From Candidatus Competibacteraceae bacterium (GTDB lineage: Bacteria; Pseudomonadota; Gammaproteobacteria; Competibacterales; Competibacteraceae): a stretch of 35,383 nt of DNA. The number at the start of each line of letters is the position of its first letter. Position 1 is the first letter of the stretch. Shown here piece by piece: positions 17,175 through 28,046 of this stretch. The notes beneath the pieces are model-generated. The model was not told the DNA's origin and did no database searches. It was given only the letters and a program-made list of their open reading frames with translations. The translations under genes were made by a program, and so were the position numbers. The stretch is from positions 1-35,383 of the forward strand of contig JAPUDV010000137.1 of NCBI GenBank assembly GCA_027492875.1, written 5' to 3'.

Positions 17175-17272
17175 GATCCCCCTTCCTGTGCAGTCTTGTT
17201 CGTTATCTGACCTGTGCGGTATCAGGGCATGGCCCACGACGGCCGTATTAAGCGTATAACAGCAATTTCGTT

Positions 17273-17302
17273 TTTATAACAGGGCGTTTAAAGCACTGTC
17301 AA
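17273..17302 (-). promoter_or_regulatory. Sigma-70 promoter for hupB (and tRNA-Val/Asp/Asp)
   Basis: On the minus strand a consensus -35 TTGACA (17302-17297) is followed after 18 bases by TATAAA (17278-17273). It lies between lon and hupB, about 100 bp before the hupB start, and is the only good promoter match seen in this gap. Confidence 0.65.
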
Positions 17303-17316
17303 TCAGCCCGGAGATT

Positions 17317-19767
17317 TCAGTGGGCGCGCACGTTTTCCAAGGCATTGCCCGTCTTGGTCGCCGCTTCCGGCGCGGCCGCTTCATCCACCAGCTCCGCTCC
17401 ATTCCGGGATGGAGTTACGGGTAGGGACTGCAGGGCGACTTTCAGCACCTGGTCGATCCAACGGATCGGCCGCACATCGAGTTTGGCCAAAATATTATCC
17501 GGGATTTCCACTAAATCCTTACGGTTATCTTCTGGAATCAACACCGTCGTGATGCTGCCCCGATGTGCCGCCAGCAGTTTTTCCTTGAGTCCGCCGATCG
17601 GCAGGATCTCGCCACGCAGAGTGATTTCGCCGGTCATGGCCACATTGGAGCGCACGGGAATTCGGGTCAGCGCCGACACCAGGGCCGTACACATGCCGAT
17701 ACCGGCACTGGGGCCATCCTTGGGCGTCGCCCCTTCCGGCACATGTATGTGCAAATCGTATTTCTGGTGGAATTCCGGATCGACGCCCAACGCATCGGCG
17801 CGGCTGCGCACCACGGTCATCGCCGCTTGAATGGACTCCCGCATCACCTCGCCCAATTGCCCGGTATGAATCAGCCGGCCCTTGCCCGGCACCAGAACCG
17901 CCTCAATACGGAGCAGTTCTCCGCCGACCTCGGTCCAGGCCAATCCGGTCACCTGACCGACCTGATCCCGCTCCTCGGCCAGACCGTGGCGGAACCGCCG
18001 TACCCCCAAATAGTTGTCCAGCCTCTCGGACGTGACCACGATCTTGCCCTCGACCGGTTTCAGAGTGATCTCCTTGACCACCTTGCGGCAGATTTTGGCG
18101 ATCTCCCGCTCCAGATTGCGCACGCCGGCCTCGCGGGTATAGAACCGAATGATATCGAGGAGGGCGTCCTCGGTGATTTCCAGTTCTTCCTCGCGCAAGC
18201 CGTTGTTGGCAAGCTGTTTGGCAACGAGATAGCGGATTGCAATGTTAAGTTTCTCATCCTCGGTGTAACCAGGAATCCGAATCACCTCCATGCGGTCCAG
18301 CAGCGGCGGCGGGATGTTGAGTGAGTTGGCGGTCGCCACGAACATCACGTCCGACAGATCGAAGTCCACTTCCAGGTAGTGGTCGTTAAAAGTGTTGTTT
18401 TGCTCGGGGTCCAGCACCTCCAGCAGCGCCGACGAGGGGTCGCCGCGGAAGTCCATCGACATCTTGTCGATTTCGTCGAACAGAAATAATGGGTTGCGCA
18501 CACCCACCTTGGCCAGGTTCTGGACGATCTTGCCCGGCATCGAACCGATGTAGGTACGGCGGTGGCCACGGATTTCCGCCTCGTCGCGCACCCCGCCGAG
18601 CGACATCCGCACGAACTTGCGGTTGGTGGCGCGGGCGATGGAGCGCCCCAGCGAAGTTTTGCCCACGCCCGGCGGTCCGACCAGACACAGGATCGGCCCC
18701 TTGAGCTTGCGCGCACGCTGTTGCACGGCCAGATATTCAAGGATTCGTTCCTTGACCTTCTCCAGACCGTAGTGATCGGCTTCCAGGATACCCTCGGCCA
18801 TGTTCAGATCCTGGTGGATCTTGGTACGCTTTTTCCAGGGCACGCTGACCAGCCAGTCGATGTAGTTGCGCACCACCGTGGCCTCGGCCGACATCGGCGA
18901 CATCATTTTCAGCTTGTTCAGCTCCGCCTGCGCCTTGGCCTTGGCATCCTTGGGCATCCCGGCCTTTTCGATGCGCTGAACCAGTTCCTCGATTTCATTG
19001 GGCGCATCTTCCAGATCGCCGAGTTCTTTCTGAATCGCCTTCATCTGCTCGTTCAGATAATACTCGCGCTGGCTTTTCTCCATCTGCTGCTTGACTCGGC
19101 CGCGGATGCGCTTCTCGACCTGGAGAATGTCGATCTCGCCCTCCACCAATCCCAGCAGATGTTCGAGCCGCTCGCGCAGGTTCTGTATTTCCAGCACCTT
19201 CTGCTTTTCGTCCAGCTTGAGCGTCATGTGGGCGGCGATGGTGTCGGCCAAGCGGCTGGGATCGTCGATGCCGGATACGGAAGTCAGTACCTCGCCGGGG
19301 ATTTTCTTGTTGAGTTTGACGTACTGGTCGAAGGTATTGAGCAGCGAACGCACCAGCGCCTGGATTTCCTGCGACGCGCTCTCATCCAGCACGGGCTCCA
19401 GCAGCGACACCTCGGCGATGAAACAGGCCTGAGTTTCGGTAAAGCGATGAATGCCCACCCGCTGGCTGCCTTCCACCAGCACCTTGACCGTGCCATCCGG
19501 CAATCGCAGCAGTTGCAGGACGTTCGACAGCGTCCCGATCGCGTAGATGTCGCCGGTTCGAGGGTCATCCACCTCGGCGCTCTTTTGCGCCACTAGAACG
19601 ATACGCTTGTTGCTCTGCATGGCCAGATCGAGCGCATGGATGGATTTCTCCCGACCGACGAACAACGGAATTACCATGTGGGGATAAACCACCACGTCGC
19701 GCAGCGGCAACACCGGCATCAGCGCATGACCGGACAAACTGTCGAACTTGGTCTCGTTCTGCTTCAT
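17317..19767 (-). CDS. lon: ATP-dependent protease Lon
   Basis: Protein of 816 residues, the usual LonA length. The N-terminal substrate-binding domain contains [20 protein letters not shown] coiled-coil region follows, then the AAA+ module with Walker [10 protein letters not shown] (364-372) and Walker B LFLFDEID. The C-terminal protease domain has catalytic Ser687 (KDGPSAG) and Lys730 (GGLKEK). Lon degrades misfolded and regulatory proteins in the cytoplasm. Start ATG 19765-19767 is supported by GGAGGG upstream and by the family N-terminus MKQNE...LPLRD; an upstream in-frame extension to 19944 would run into clpX. No convincing sigma-32 promoter was found in the 173 bp between clpX and lon. 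Confidence 0.97.
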   Translation of the reverse strand: MKQNETKFDSLSGHALMPVLPLRDVVVYPHMVIPLFVGREKSIHALDLAMQSNKRIVLVAQKSAEVDDPRTGDIYAIGTLSNVLQLLRLPDGTVKVLVEGSQRVGIHRFTETQACFIAEVSLLEPVLDESASQEIQALVRSLLNTFDQYVKLNKKIPGEVLTSVSGIDDPSRLADTIAAHMTLKLDEKQKVLEIQNLRERLEHLLGLVEGEIDILQVEKRIRGRVKQQMEKSQREYYLNEQMKAIQKELGDLEDAPNEIEELVQRIEKAGMPKDAKAKAQAELNKLKMMSPMSAEATVVRNYIDWLVSVPWKKRTKIHQDLNMAEGILEADHYGLEKVKERILEYLAVQQRARKLKGPILCLVGPPGVGKTSLGRSIARATNRKFVRMSLGGVRDEAEIRGHRRTYIGSMPGKIVQNLAKVGVRNPLFLFDEIDKMSMDFRGDPSSALLEVLDPEQNNTFNDHYLEVDFDLSDVMFVATANSLNIPPPLLDRMEVIRIPGYTEDEKLNIAIRYLVAKQLANNGLREEELEITEDALLDIIRFYTREAGVRNLEREIAKICRKVVKEITLKPVEGKIVVTSERLDNYLGVRRFRHGLAEERDQVGQVTGLAWTEVGGELLRIEAVLVPGKGRLIHTGQLGEVMRESIQAAMTVVRSRADALGVDPEFHQKYDLHIHVPEGATPKDGPSAGIGMCTALVSALTRIPVRSNVAMTGEITLRGEILPIGGLKEKLLAAHRGSITTVLIPEDNRKDLVEIPDNILAKLDVRPIRWIDQVLKVALQSLPVTPSRNGAELVDEAAAPEAATKTGNALENVRAH

Positions 19768-19940
19768 GGCAGACCCTCCGCGGTTAAGCCGGGCGGCAAA
19801 ATGGGTAGCGGCAATCCAGCGGGCCGGATGCGGCAAGCTTGTTGTCCAACAGCGGGATCGCGCATGGCTGCGCCCAGCCGCACGCAAATCGCCGGGCGGG
19901 CGAGTCCGCCGGCGGGCGTCGGGCAAGCGGACCGGGCGGA

Positions 19941-21227
19941 TCAATCGTGCGCGGCTGCGCGCCGTTCGATGTTCTCGTAGATGAAATACGGTTTGGCGCG
20001 ACCTTCAACCACGGAGTCGTCGATCACCACTTTGCAGACGTTCTGCATGCTGGGCAGGTCATACATGGTATCAAGCAAGATATGCTCCAGAATAGTGCGT
20101 AGACCGCGGGCGCCGGTCTTGCGTTCCATGGCCTTGCGGGCGATCGCCCGCAAGGCTTCCTCGCGAAATTCCAGCTCGCTGCCTTCCATCTCGAACAATT
20201 TGTTGAATTGTTTGGCGACCGCATTTCTGGGTTCGGTCAGAATCCGCACCAGCGCGCTTTCATCCAGTTCGGTCAACGTGGCGACCACCGGCAACCGGCC
20301 GACAAACTCCGGGATCAGTCCGTACTTGATCAAATCCTCCGGTTCGACCGCCGTCAGCACCTCGCCGACACTCTTGCCGCCGTCCTTGCTTTTGACGTCC
20401 GCCGAAAACCCGATGCCCCCCTTGTCGGAGCGGCTGCGGATGACCTTGTCCAGCCCAGCGAAGGCGCCGCCACAAATAAACAGGATGTTGGTGGTGTCCA
20501 CCTGCAGGAATTCCTGCTGGGGATGCTTGCGCCCACCCTGCGGCGGCACCGAGGCCACGGTGCCTTCGATCAGCTTGAGCAGGGCCTGCTGCACCCCTTC
20601 GCCCGACACGTCGCGGGTAATTGAAGGGTTATCGGACTTGCGCGAGATTTTGTCGATCTCGTCGATATAGACGATGCCGGTCTGCGCTTTCTCCACGTCG
20701 TAGTCACATTTTTGAAGCAGCTTTTGGATAATGTTTTCCACATCTTCGCCGACGTAGCCGGCTTCGGTCAGGGTCGTGGCGTCGGCGATGGTGAACGGCA
20801 CGTTAAGAAACCGGGCCAGGGTTTCGGCCAGCAGCGTCTTGCCCGAACCGGTGGGACCGATCAGCAGAATGTTGCTCTTGGTCACTTCCACTTCAGAACT
20901 TTTCGCGCGGCCAGCGCGTTGCAGTTCCAGCCGCTTGTAATGATTGTATACGGCGACGGCAAGGACTCTTTTGGCGCGTTCCTGGCCGATGACGTATTCA
21001 TCGAGAACCTGGTTGATGTCATGTGGCTTGGGTAGTTTGCTGGAAGCGGCGGGCGCCGTCTCTTCCATTTCCTCGCGGATGATGTCGTTGCACAACTCAA
21101 CGCATTCGTCGCAGATGAACACATTCGGTCCCGCGATCAGTTTGCGCGCCTCATGCTGACTTTTGCCACAAAAAGAGCAATACAACAGCTTGTCGTCGTC
21201 GCTCCTGTCACTTCGGTCTCTGCTCAT
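19941..21227 (-). CDS. clpX: ClpX, ATP-binding unfoldase of the ClpXP protease
   Basis: Protein of 428 residues. The N-terminal zinc-binding domain has Cys17, Cys20, Cys39 and Cys42 (YCSFCGK ... [10 protein letters not shown]). The AAA+ module has Walker [13 protein letters not shown], Walker [11 protein letters not shown], the pore loop GYVGEDVE and the [21 protein letters not shown] segment. It unfolds tagged substrates and feeds them to ClpP. A ribosome-binding site GAGGAAGG precedes the ATG. The gap to clpP is 139 bp, slightly larger than a simple operon spacing, so a separate promoter is possible though none is obvious. Confidence 0.97.
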   Translation of the reverse strand: MSRDRSDRSDDDKLLYCSFCGKSQHEARKLIAGPNVFICDECVELCNDIIREEMEETAPAASSKLPKPHDINQVLDEYVIGQERAKRVLAVAVYNHYKRLELQRAGRAKSSEVEVTKSNILLIGPTGSGKTLLAETLARFLNVPFTIADATTLTEAGYVGEDVENIIQKLLQKCDYDVEKAQTGIVYIDEIDKISRKSDNPSITRDVSGEGVQQALLKLIEGTVASVPPQGGRKHPQQEFLQVDTTNILFICGGAFAGLDKVIRSRSDKGGIGFSADVKSKDGGKSVGEVLTAVEPEDLIKYGLIPEFVGRLPVVATLTELDESALVRILTEPRNAVAKQFNKLFEMEGSELEFREEALRAIARKAMERKTGARGLRTILEHILLDTMYDLPSMQNVCKVVIDDSVVEGRAKPYFIYENIERRAAAHD

Positions 21228-21366
21228 AATGCCTTCCTCGTCATCGCGCGATCATCGGATCCGGATATGGCGGTGCTCCGTGGTTCACCGCGCAATAGGT
21301 GTCGCAGGTATCGCGGCTCGGGGTTGGGACCATCGGCCCGGCGCCGGAAACCACGCGCGAATTACG

Positions 21367-21996
21367 TCAGTTTAATGGGACACGCTGGTTCAGCACTGCA
21401 TCGATCAGACCATACTCAACCGCCTCGGCGCCACCCATGAAGTTATCGCGGTCGGTATCGACAGCAATCTTTTCAATGGGCTGACCGGTATGTTTGGCCA
21501 GAATCCGGTTGAGCCGGTCCCGAACCAGCAGAATTTCCCGGGCATGGATGTCAAAATCGCTGGCCTGCCCCTGAAAACCGCCCAGTGGCTGATGGATCAT
21601 AACGCGCGAGTGCGGCAGGCAAAACCGCTTGCCCGCCGCGCCGCCGGCCAGCAGCAGCGCGCCCATGCTGGCCGCCTGGCCCACGCACATGGTGCTGACG
21701 TTCGGCTTGATGAACTGCATGGTATCGTAAATCGCCAAGCCGGCGCTGACCGAGCCCCCCGGCGAATTGATGTATAGATGAATGTCCTTGTCCGGATTGT
21801 CGGCCTCGAGAAACAGCAATTGTGCGACCACCAGGTTGGCGGCGTAGTCCTCGACCGGTCCCACCAGGAACACCACCCGTTCCTTCAATAAACGGGAATA
21901 GATATCGTAGGCCCGCTCGCCGCGCGCGGTTTGCTCGACCACGATCGGCACGAGGTTGAGGGCCTGAATGCCGGCGAAGGCGCCGTTTTTACTCAT
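21367..21996 (-). CDS. clpP: ClpP, proteolytic subunit of ClpXP
   Basis: Serine peptidase of 209 residues with the complete catalytic triad: Ser110 (GQAASMGA), His135 (MIHQPLGG) and Asp184 (DTDRDNFM). The [19 protein letters not shown] segment is characteristic. A short N-terminal propeptide, as in E. coli, is likely. Fourteen copies form the proteolytic chamber that ClpX caps. The start ATG overlaps the tig stop as ATGA (21993-21996), so translation of the two is coupled. Confidence 0.97.
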   Translation of the reverse strand: MSKNGAFAGIQALNLVPIVVEQTARGERAYDIYSRLLKERVVFLVGPVEDYAANLVVAQLLFLEADNPDKDIHLYINSPGGSVSAGLAIYDTMQFIKPNVSTMCVGQAASMGALLLAGGAAGKRFCLPHSRVMIHQPLGGFQGQASDFDIHAREILLVRDRLNRILAKHTGQPIEKIAVDTDRDNFMGGAEAVEYGLIDAVLNQRVPLN

Positions 21997-23327
21997 TCGG
22001 AAAACTCCTGAACGACCGGTCCGGCCGGTTGCTTGCCGGGAGTCATGATTTCGGCAAAGGTGCTGGGCGCGTCGGTCACCTGCACCCGTTCAAGCAACCA
22101 GTCCACGATCTGGTCTTCAAGCACCAGCATGCGCACGCCGTCGAGCGCCTGCGGCGTCTGTTCGTACCAGCGCAGCACTTCGGCCGGTTCCTGGTAAGTC
22201 GCGGCGAGGGATTGCAGGTAATTTCGGACCTGCTGCTCGTCAACCTGGATCCCCTGGACGGCCGCCAAGCGGGAAACCAGCAGGCCCAAGGCGACCCGTC
22301 GGCGCGCTTCGGGTCCCAGCAGTTGCGCCTTGAACTCGCGAACCTTTTCCTCGTCGTCGCCGGTCGGAAAACGCAACTGGCGGGCCAGATTTTCGATCTC
22401 GAACTGAATTAGCACTTGGGGCAACGGAATGTCATTAGTTTCCAACAACCCCTGCATCACCTGCCGTTTGGTACGAGCTTTGATGCCATCGCGCAACTCG
22501 CGTTCCATGTTATCGCGCAGCGATTGCCGGAGACCGGCAACCCCCCCCTCCCTGACATCGAAGCTGTCGGCGAAAGCCTCATCCACCTCGGGCAGGGTGG
22601 TTTCTTCCACCGCGTGAAGCTTGACGTGGAAATGAGCGGTCTTGCCGGCCATGTCCCCGATGTGATAGTCCTCCGGGAACGTCATGTCGAACTCGATCTC
22701 CGCGCCCACGTTCAGACCGACCAGCCGATCCTCGAAATCCTTGAGCATGGTCGCCTTACCCAGCACCACGGTGGTGTTTTCGCCTTTACCACCCGGGAAA
22801 TCCTGGTCGTCGATCTGGCCGTCGAAGTCGATTCGAACGCGATCGCCACCTCGGGTCGGACGTTCCACCACATTCCAGACCGCCCGCTGCTCGCGCAAGG
22901 TTTCGATCATGTTGTCGACATCCTGTTCGGTCACCTCCGCTACCGGCCGCTCGATCCTGATGCGCTCAAAGCCGGCTAGCTCAAACTCGGGCATGACTTC
23001 GAAGGTGACGCAATATTCGAGATCTTGCCCCTCTTCCAAGGGTTTGGGCTCGATTTTCGGGCCGCCGAGAGGGCTTAATTTCTCCCGAAGCAGGGCTTCA
23101 TGCAGGCTGTGCTCCACTAACTCGCTCACGGCTTCGTGCCGTACTTGATCGCCGTACATCCGTTTGATCAGCTTGAGCGGTACCTTTCCTGGACGGAAAC
23201 CGTCTACCTTGGCCCGTTGGGACAGGGACTGCAAGCGGTCCTGGATTTCCTTGGCGAGCCGTTCGGCGGGGACCTGCACGGTCACCCGGCGCTCCAAATC
23301 GCTCAGCCTCTCAACTGAAACCTGCAT
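21993..23327 (-). CDS. tig: Trigger factor, ribosome-associated chaperone
   Basis: Protein of 444 residues, close to the E. coli length of 432. The N-terminal ribosome-docking domain carries the signature GFRPGKVP at 43-50. A central FKBP-like peptidyl-prolyl isomerase domain lies at about 150-245 ([27 protein letters not shown]). A long helical C-terminal chaperone domain follows. It binds nascent chains at the ribosome exit. Start ATG 23325-23327 has TTGAGGTG upstream. It heads the tig-clpP-clpX-lon series and lies 109 bp beyond the five-tRNA operon; no separate terminator is obvious between them, so read-through from the tRNA promoter is possible. Confidence 0.96.
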   Translation of the reverse strand: MQVSVERLSDLERRVTVQVPAERLAKEIQDRLQSLSQRAKVDGFRPGKVPLKLIKRMYGDQVRHEAVSELVEHSLHEALLREKLSPLGGPKIEPKPLEEGQDLEYCVTFEVMPEFELAGFERIRIERPVAEVTEQDVDNMIETLREQRAVWNVVERPTRGGDRVRIDFDGQIDDQDFPGGKGENTTVVLGKATMLKDFEDRLVGLNVGAEIEFDMTFPEDYHIGDMAGKTAHFHVKLHAVEETTLPEVDEAFADSFDVREGGVAGLRQSLRDNMERELRDGIKARTKRQVMQGLLETNDIPLPQVLIQFEIENLARQLRFPTGDDEEKVREFKAQLLGPEARRRVALGLLVSRLAAVQGIQVDEQQVRNYLQSLAATYQEPAEVLRWYEQTPQALDGVRMLVLEDQIVDWLLERVQVTDAPSTFAEIMTPGKQPAGPVVQEFSE

Positions 23328-23436
23328 CGATGCACCTCAAGTCTGTTGATCGTTGTGTGTTGGCAAGCCCGCCCGCCGCCTGGGTTTCAAGAAAAATAGA
23401 AGCCAGGCCATCATTCCGCAGGCGTACAGCGAAGAA

Positions 23437-23521
23437 TGGTGCGAAAGGAGAGACTCGAACTCTCACGGGTTATCCCACTGGAACCTAAATCCAGCGCGTC
23501 TACCAGTTCCGCCACTTTCGC
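23437..23521 (-). tRNA. tRNA-Leu (TAG)
   Basis: An 85-nt class II tRNA with a long variable arm. Acceptor stem GCGAAAG pairs with CTTTCGC, anticodon loop TTTAGGT gives TAG, discriminator A and encoded CCA. It is the last gene of the five-tRNA cluster, before tig. Confidence 0.96.
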
Positions 23522-23696
23522 GGGAAAACAATGTTGCCGTGGCCAATGACCAGGGTAAAAAAATCGACCGACGCCATGTTGCCGCCGTTTGTAACGGGTC
23601 GAGTATACAGGACAACGCGCCGCCCAAGACAGCGAACGGGCTTCGGTTTGGCGCGAGACGGCGACGATGGAGCTGGACAACGATGAACGTCGAAGA

Positions 23697-23772
<76 letters not shown>

Positions 23773-23826
23773 AGAAGAGCTTGCGAATGGGATCGGCAAC
23801 CATCCCGACACAATTAAGGTTTGACT

Positions 23827-23902
23827 GGGGTGGACGATGGGACTCGAACCCACGACGACCGGATCCACAATCCGGGGCTCTACCAGCTGAGCTACGCCCA
23901 CC
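23827..23902 (-). tRNA. tRNA-His (GTG)
   Basis: A 76-nt gene with the histidine-specific extra 5' G (position 23902) opposite discriminator C. Acceptor stem GTGGGCG pairs with CGTCCAC including one G-U pair. The anticodon is GTG and CCA is encoded. Confidence 0.96.
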
Positions 23903-23931
23903 ATTGCAACCGCATCAACCCCGCCGGGATT

Positions 23932-24008
<77 letters not shown>

Positions 24009-24051
24009 GTTGTCACGGGGAAACAACCCAGCAAGGCGCCCGGCCCGTATA

Positions 24052-24128
<77 letters not shown>

Positions 24129-24177
24129 TTCGCGATCAGCCAACCTTGGCAACCCGCGTTTCCATGCAGGATTAAGA

Positions 24178-24206
24178 ATTCTATTTTTGCTTGGCGCCGA
24201 CGTCAA
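24178..24206 (-). promoter_or_regulatory. Strong sigma-70 promoter of the five-tRNA operon
   Basis: On the minus strand TTGACG (24206-24201) and TAGAAT (24183-24178) are separated by exactly 17 bases that include an A-rich stretch. The promoter begins 10 bp after the cysS stop codon and leads straight into tRNA-Pro. Five of six bases match consensus at each hexamer. Confidence 0.75.
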
Positions 24207-24215
24207 GCCGCTTTT

Positions 24216-25607
24216 TCAACTTCGCCGCCAAACCGTCCCTTTCGATGTATCCTCAAGCACGACTCCCGCCGCCTGCAACAGATTCCGAACGCGATCCGCC
24301 TCCGCCCAGTCGCGGGCCTTGCGAGCGGCGGCGCGCTCGGCAATCAAGGCTTCGATCCGCTCGGCGGTCCATGCGGAGGCGGAATCCGTACTCGCCTGTC
24401 CACACAGGAAATTTTCAGGGTCGGCTTGCAATAGGCCGAGCAATCCGCCCAACCGGCGCAGGTTGGAACTCAAGCCCGTCGCCCTCGCCTCGTCCTCGGC
24501 GCGCAGGCGGTTGATTTCGCGAGCCAGCTCGAACAATACCGCCAGAGCCTCGGGCGTGTTGAAATCGTCATCCATGGCCTGTTCGAACCGGGCGCGCCAG
24601 CCTTCGTCGATTGGAGCGTCCAGGGTCGGCAGACCGCGTAGCGCCGTGTACAGCCGAGTGAGCGAAGCCTTGGCATGGTCCAGGTTTTCATCGGAGTAGT
24701 TCAACGGACCCCGGTAGTGACTGGACAAAATGAACAGTCGCACCACCTCCGACTGGTAGCGTCGCAGCACCTCGCGCACGGTGAAAAAGTTGCCCAGCGA
24801 TTTGGACATTTTCTCTTCGTTCACCTGCACGAAGCCGTTGTGCATCCACACATTGACGCAGCGATGGCCGCTGGCCGCCTCGGATTGGGCGATCTCATTC
24901 TCGTGGTGGGGAAATTTCAGGTCCATGCCCCCGCCGTGAATGTCAAAGTGTTCGCCCAGGCAGCGGGTGGACATCGCCGAACATTCGATATGCCAGCCGG
25001 GCCGACCCGCCCCCCACGGCGACGGCCAACTCGGTTCGTCGGGTTTGGCGGCTTTCCATAGCACGAAGTCCAGCGGGTCGCTCTTGGCTTCTTCCACTTC
25101 GATCCGCGCCCCAGTTCGGAGATCGTCCAGCTTCTTGTTGGCCAACCGCCCATAGCGCTCGAAACGGCTCACGTCGTAGTACACGTCGCCGGTGGCGCCG
25201 ACATAGGCGAAACCCTTGTCCAGCAGGGTTTGAATCATGGCGATCATGTCGGCCATGGCCCCGGTGGCGCGCGGCTCCTGAGCCGGCGGCAAAATACCCA
25301 GCGCGTTCAAATCTTCGTGCATGGCCTGGATGAAGCGGCCAGTCAGCGCTTGAAAATCCTCGCCGTTTTCCTGGGCGCGGCGGATGATTTTATCGTCGAT
25401 ATCGGTGATGTTGCGCACGTAGGTCACGTCGTAACCCTTGGATCGCAGCCAGCGCAGCACCACATCGAACGCCACCATGACCCGCGCGTGGCCAACATGA
25501 CAGTAATCGTAGACCGTCATGCCGCACACATACATCCGCACCTTGCCGGGTTCGATGGACCGGAATTCTTCTTTTTGACGGGTCAAACTGTTGAAAATCT
25601 GGAGCAT
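24216..25607 (-). CDS. cysS: Cysteinyl-tRNA synthetase
   Basis: Class I aminoacyl-tRNA synthetase of 463 residues. It begins [15 protein letters not shown], and shows zinc ligand Cys28 ([10 protein letters not shown]), the HIGH-type motif HVGH (37-40), the second zinc ligand in IECSAM, the [11 protein letters not shown] segment with zinc-binding His/Glu, and KMSKS in [10 protein letters not shown]. It charges tRNA-Cys in the cytoplasm. A weak ribosome-binding site AAGAGA precedes the ATG at 25605-25607. It stands upstream of the tRNA cluster, as in several gammaproteobacteria. A possible promoter (TTTCCA, 17 bases, TATCCT) lies within 80 bp upstream. Confidence 0.97.
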   Translation of the reverse strand: MLQIFNSLTRQKEEFRSIEPGKVRMYVCGMTVYDYCHVGHARVMVAFDVVLRWLRSKGYDVTYVRNITDIDDKIIRRAQENGEDFQALTGRFIQAMHEDLNALGILPPAQEPRATGAMADMIAMIQTLLDKGFAYVGATGDVYYDVSRFERYGRLANKKLDDLRTGARIEVEEAKSDPLDFVLWKAAKPDEPSWPSPWGAGRPGWHIECSAMSTRCLGEHFDIHGGGMDLKFPHHENEIAQSEAASGHRCVNVWMHNGFVQVNEEKMSKSLGNFFTVREVLRRYQSEVVRLFILSSHYRGPLNYSDENLDHAKASLTRLYTALRGLPTLDAPIDEGWRARFEQAMDDDFNTPEALAVLFELAREINRLRAEDEARATGLSSNLRRLGGLLGLLQADPENFLCGQASTDSASAWTAERIEALIAERAAARKARDWAEADRVRNLLQAAGVVLEDTSKGTVWRRS

Positions 25608-26116
25608 GAAAGGATCTCTTGAGCCATAAAGTCACCGCACCTTTTTAGGATACGTCAGATGCCAGATACTGGAAATCTGGCGCTGGATAAATGCCCATTA
25701 ACCGCGGGCGAAGCAGATTCAGGATATCGCGGCCAAGCGGGTCAAACTCACGGTGGAGGGATCGCGTTCAGGCCGGTCCCCCCGGTCATTGAAGCACGCC
25801 AAAAACGAGAGCCCGTGCCAGCGGCAGGTCTTTTTGGGCTGGCGAAAGCGTCGCGACAAGGCCCATCCGTCCACCGCGACGTGGGTCCCGGCGTTGATCT
25901 TGCCTTTTGCCAAGTCCCGCAGGTCGTTCTCGCCGTGGTTGCCACAGGTCGCCTATCGCTTGGAGCACTGGAAAATTTACAGCAAGGAATACGACGATGG
26001 CAGGAAATCGAGGTTAACTCGGGATAAAATCACGAGTGTTTTTCCGCAAGTCAATGCTATCCCCCGACCGCGTCGGCCGGGGGGATTCTCGTTGGGCCGG
26101 GGAGAGTTTTTGGACA
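25608..26116. other. Non-coding gap between divergent cysS and truA, no recognisable gene
   Basis: About 500 bp with no protein I recognise in any frame. Several short open frames exist on both strands (for example 25659-26027 plus and 25719-25913 minus), but none shows family motifs or a good ribosome-binding site. The left part holds a plausible weak cysS promoter and an inverted repeat at 25661-25681. Just before truA an imperfect GC-rich inverted repeat lies around 26058-26083. The rest may be a decayed gene or an untranslated leader. Confidence 0.5.
25661..25681. repeat. Short inverted repeat in the cysS upstream region
   Basis: GCCAGAT (25661-25667) and ATCTGGC (25675-25681) form a perfect 7-bp inverted repeat with a 7-base centre. 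It overlaps the possible -35 region of cysS, so it could be an operator; nothing else supports this. Confidence 0.35.
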
Positions 26117-26905
26117 ATGCGCGTGGCGCTGGGTATCCAATACGACGGAGCCGGTTTTCGCGGCTGGCAGGCGCAACCGGCGGGATCGCGGACCGTGCAG
26201 GCCACACTGGAACGGGCGCTGGCTGGGGTTGCCGACCACCCGGTCGGCCTGACCTGCGCCGGCCGCACCGACGCCGGCGTTCACGCCGCTGGCCAAGTCG
26301 CGCATTTCGACACCCGCGCAGTCCGGCCGACGCGGGCCTGGGTGCGGGGCGGTAACGCCCACCTGCCGCCGGATATCAGCCTGAGCTGGGCCTGCGAAGT
26401 GCCGGATGATTTTCATGCCCGCTTCTCGGCCTCGGCTCGCCGCTACCGTTACCTGATCTACAACCACCCTCAGCGCTCGGCTTTATGGCGCACGCGCGCG
26501 GCTTGGCACTACCAGCCGCTGGATGCTGCCCGGATGCGCGCGGCGGGTCAGGCGCTGGTGGGCGAGCACGACTTCAGCGCGTTTCGCGCCGCCGGATGTC
26601 AGGCTCGTCACCCCATCCGGGACGTTCTGGAACTGGTGGTGTGGCGGCGGGGCGATGGCGTGTTGCTGGAGATTGAAGCCAACGCTTTTCTACACCACAT
26701 GGTTCGGAACATTGTCGGGGTGCTACTGGCGATCGGGGTCGGGGACCGGCCGGTCGAATGGGCCGCAGAGGTGTTGGCAGGTCGCGATCGCACCCAGGCC
26801 GGCGTGACCGCACCCGCCGAGGGCCTGTATCTGCTGGCGGTGCGTTATCCGCCGCGCTTCGGCTTGCCGGCGACTCCTGAAAGCCCTCCGGTTTTTGACG
26901 GATGA
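26117..26905 (+). CDS. truA: tRNA pseudouridine(38-40) synthase TruA
   Basis: Protein of 262 residues making pseudouridine at positions 38-40 in the anticodon arm. The catalytic Asp52 sits in the family motif AGRTDAGVHA. Other family segments are GIQYDGAGFRGWQAQ near the start, RYRYLIYN, GEHDFSAFRAAGCQ, and FLHHMVRNIVG. I chose ATG 26117, since the protein then begins MRVALGIQYDG as expected; an in-frame extension to 26036 is unsupported. GGAGAG lies 10 bases upstream. It is one of only two complete plus-strand genes here and converges on lrgB, with only a weak 6-bp CG hairpin between them. Confidence 0.96.
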   Translation: MRVALGIQYDGAGFRGWQAQPAGSRTVQATLERALAGVADHPVGLTCAGRTDAGVHAAGQVAHFDTRAVRPTRAWVRGGNAHLPPDISLSWACEVPDDFHARFSASARRYRYLIYNHPQRSALWRTRAAWHYQPLDAARMRAAGQALVGEHDFSAFRAAGCQARHPIRDVLELVVWRRGDGVLLEIEANAFLHHMVRNIVGVLLAIGVGDRPVEWAAEVLAGRDRTQAGVTAPAEGLYLLAVRYPPRFGLPATPESPPVFDG

Positions 26906-26935
26906 ACGGAACGGGTCGCGCGCGTTCCCGCGCGG

Positions 26936-27664
26936 TCAAGGCGCCAGATAGAGCAGGCGCACGATCAGCGGCACCAGCAGTGCGGTCAGCAGGGCGTTCA
27001 GGCCGATGGCCAAACCCGCGAAAGCGCCCGCCAGACCGCTGATCTGAAATGCCCGCGCCGTACCGATGCCGTGCGCGGCCACGCCGATGGCCAGTCCCTT
27101 GACGGCATCATCCCGAACCCGCAGTCCATCCAGCAGGGCCGGCGCGGCGACCGCACCGATGACCCCGGTCAGAATCACCAAAACCGCAGTCAGCGAAGGC
27201 AGGCCACCGATCTTTTCGGCGATTCCCATCGCCACGGGCGTGGTCACCGACTTGGGCGCCAGCGATAGCAGGGTGCGCGGCGAACCCCCCAAGAGCCACG
27301 CGACGCCCACCGCCGACAGGATGGCGGTCAGCGAGCCGGCCAGCAGTCCGGCGAGGATCGGCAGGGCCAGTTGCCGCACCCGCTGCCAGTGCAGATAAAG
27401 CGGCACCGCCAGCGCCACGGTCGCCGGGCCGAGCAGAAAGTGGATGAACTGCGCGCCGGCGAAGTAGGTGGAATAAGGTGTGCCGGTCAACAGCAGGAGC
27501 AGCACCAGCAGGGTGATCGCCAGCGCCACCGGGTTGAACAGCGCCCGGCCACCGCTGCGCTGGAACAGCCATTGCCCGGCCAGGTAAACAGCCAGGGTGA
27601 CGGTCAGCCACAGCAGCGGCGAAGCCGCCAGGTACACCCAGATGTCGCCGAATATCCTATCCAT
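26936..27664 (-). CDS. lrgB: LrgB-family membrane protein
   Basis: Integral membrane protein of 242 residues with many hydrophobic helices. The LrgB signature region is clear: LAPKSVTTPVAMGIAEKIGG, followed by AVLVILTGVIGA, and AAHGIGTARAFQ near the C-terminus. LrgB works with LrgA; the pair is described as a holin/antiholin-like modulator of cell lysis in staphylococci, and related proteins transport small carboxylates (pyruvate, glycolate). I chose ATG 27662-27664, which overlaps the end of lrgA by 8 bases (ATGGATAG); a GTG 15 bases upstream is an alternative. It is the last gene of the long his-tat-lrg run. Confidence 0.9.
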   Translation of the reverse strand: MDRIFGDIWVYLAASPLLWLTVTLAVYLAGQWLFQRSGGRALFNPVALAITLLVLLLLLTGTPYSTYFAGAQFIHFLLGPATVALAVPLYLHWQRVRQLALPILAGLLAGSLTAILSAVGVAWLLGGSPRTLLSLAPKSVTTPVAMGIAEKIGGLPSLTAVLVILTGVIGAVAAPALLDGLRVRDDAVKGLAIGVAAHGIGTARAFQISGLAGAFAGLAIGLNALLTALLVPLIVRLLYLAP

Positions 27665-28016
27665 CGTGCGGCGCCCCACGCCGCCAGCGGATGACGGTTT
27701 GCATCACCAGCGCGGTGATGGCGACCGCGATCAGCGTGCTCAGCACCAAAGCGACCGTCAGCGCCAGCCATTCCTCCGCCAGCCGCGCCCGGTGCTGCAC
27801 GATCCCGACCCCGGCCGGGATGAACAGCAGCGACAGATGCGACAACAGGGTTTCCGCGGTAGCGCGCAGGGGATCAGGCAGCACCTTGCGCCAGCGCAGC
27901 GCCAGGAACAACAACAGCATGCCGATCACCGGTCCCGGCACGGGCGCGCCGCTCCAGCGGATCGCGATCTCGCCCACCAACTGGAAGGCCAGCAATACCG
28001 CCAACGCGCCGATCAT
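27657..28016 (-). CDS. lrgA: LrgA/CidA-family membrane protein
   Basis: Small protein of 119 residues with about four membrane helices. The family pattern is seen in LAFQLVGEIAIRWSGAPVPGPVIGMLLLF-type spacing and in LLFIPAGVGIVQH. It should act together with the overlapping lrgB product, as a holin-like or small-acid transport unit in the inner membrane. It begins 30 bp after tatC with only a weak ribosome-binding site, so it is probably translated from the same message. Confidence 0.88.
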   Translation of the reverse strand: MIGALAVLLAFQLVGEIAIRWSGAPVPGPVIGMLLLFLALRWRKVLPDPLRATAETLLSHLSLLFIPAGVGIVQHRARLAEEWLALTVALVLSTLIAVAITALVMQTVIRWRRGAPHDG

Positions 28017-28046
28017 CGTTGGGGTTCCATGGGCTGCCTGAAGCGC

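Noticed and set aside
19768..19940. Heat-shock sigma-32 promoter for lon
   Set aside because: A CTTG and a CCCATT are present but too far apart (about 25 bases) for a sigma-32 promoter.
25719..25913. Small minus-strand open frame between cysS and truA as a gene
   Set aside because: No ribosome-binding site, a TTG start and no recognisable family motifs; probably random in GC-rich DNA.
26919..26934. Terminator between convergent truA and lrgB
   Set aside because: Only a 6-bp CGCGCG palindrome with a four-base loop and no T-run; too weak to call.
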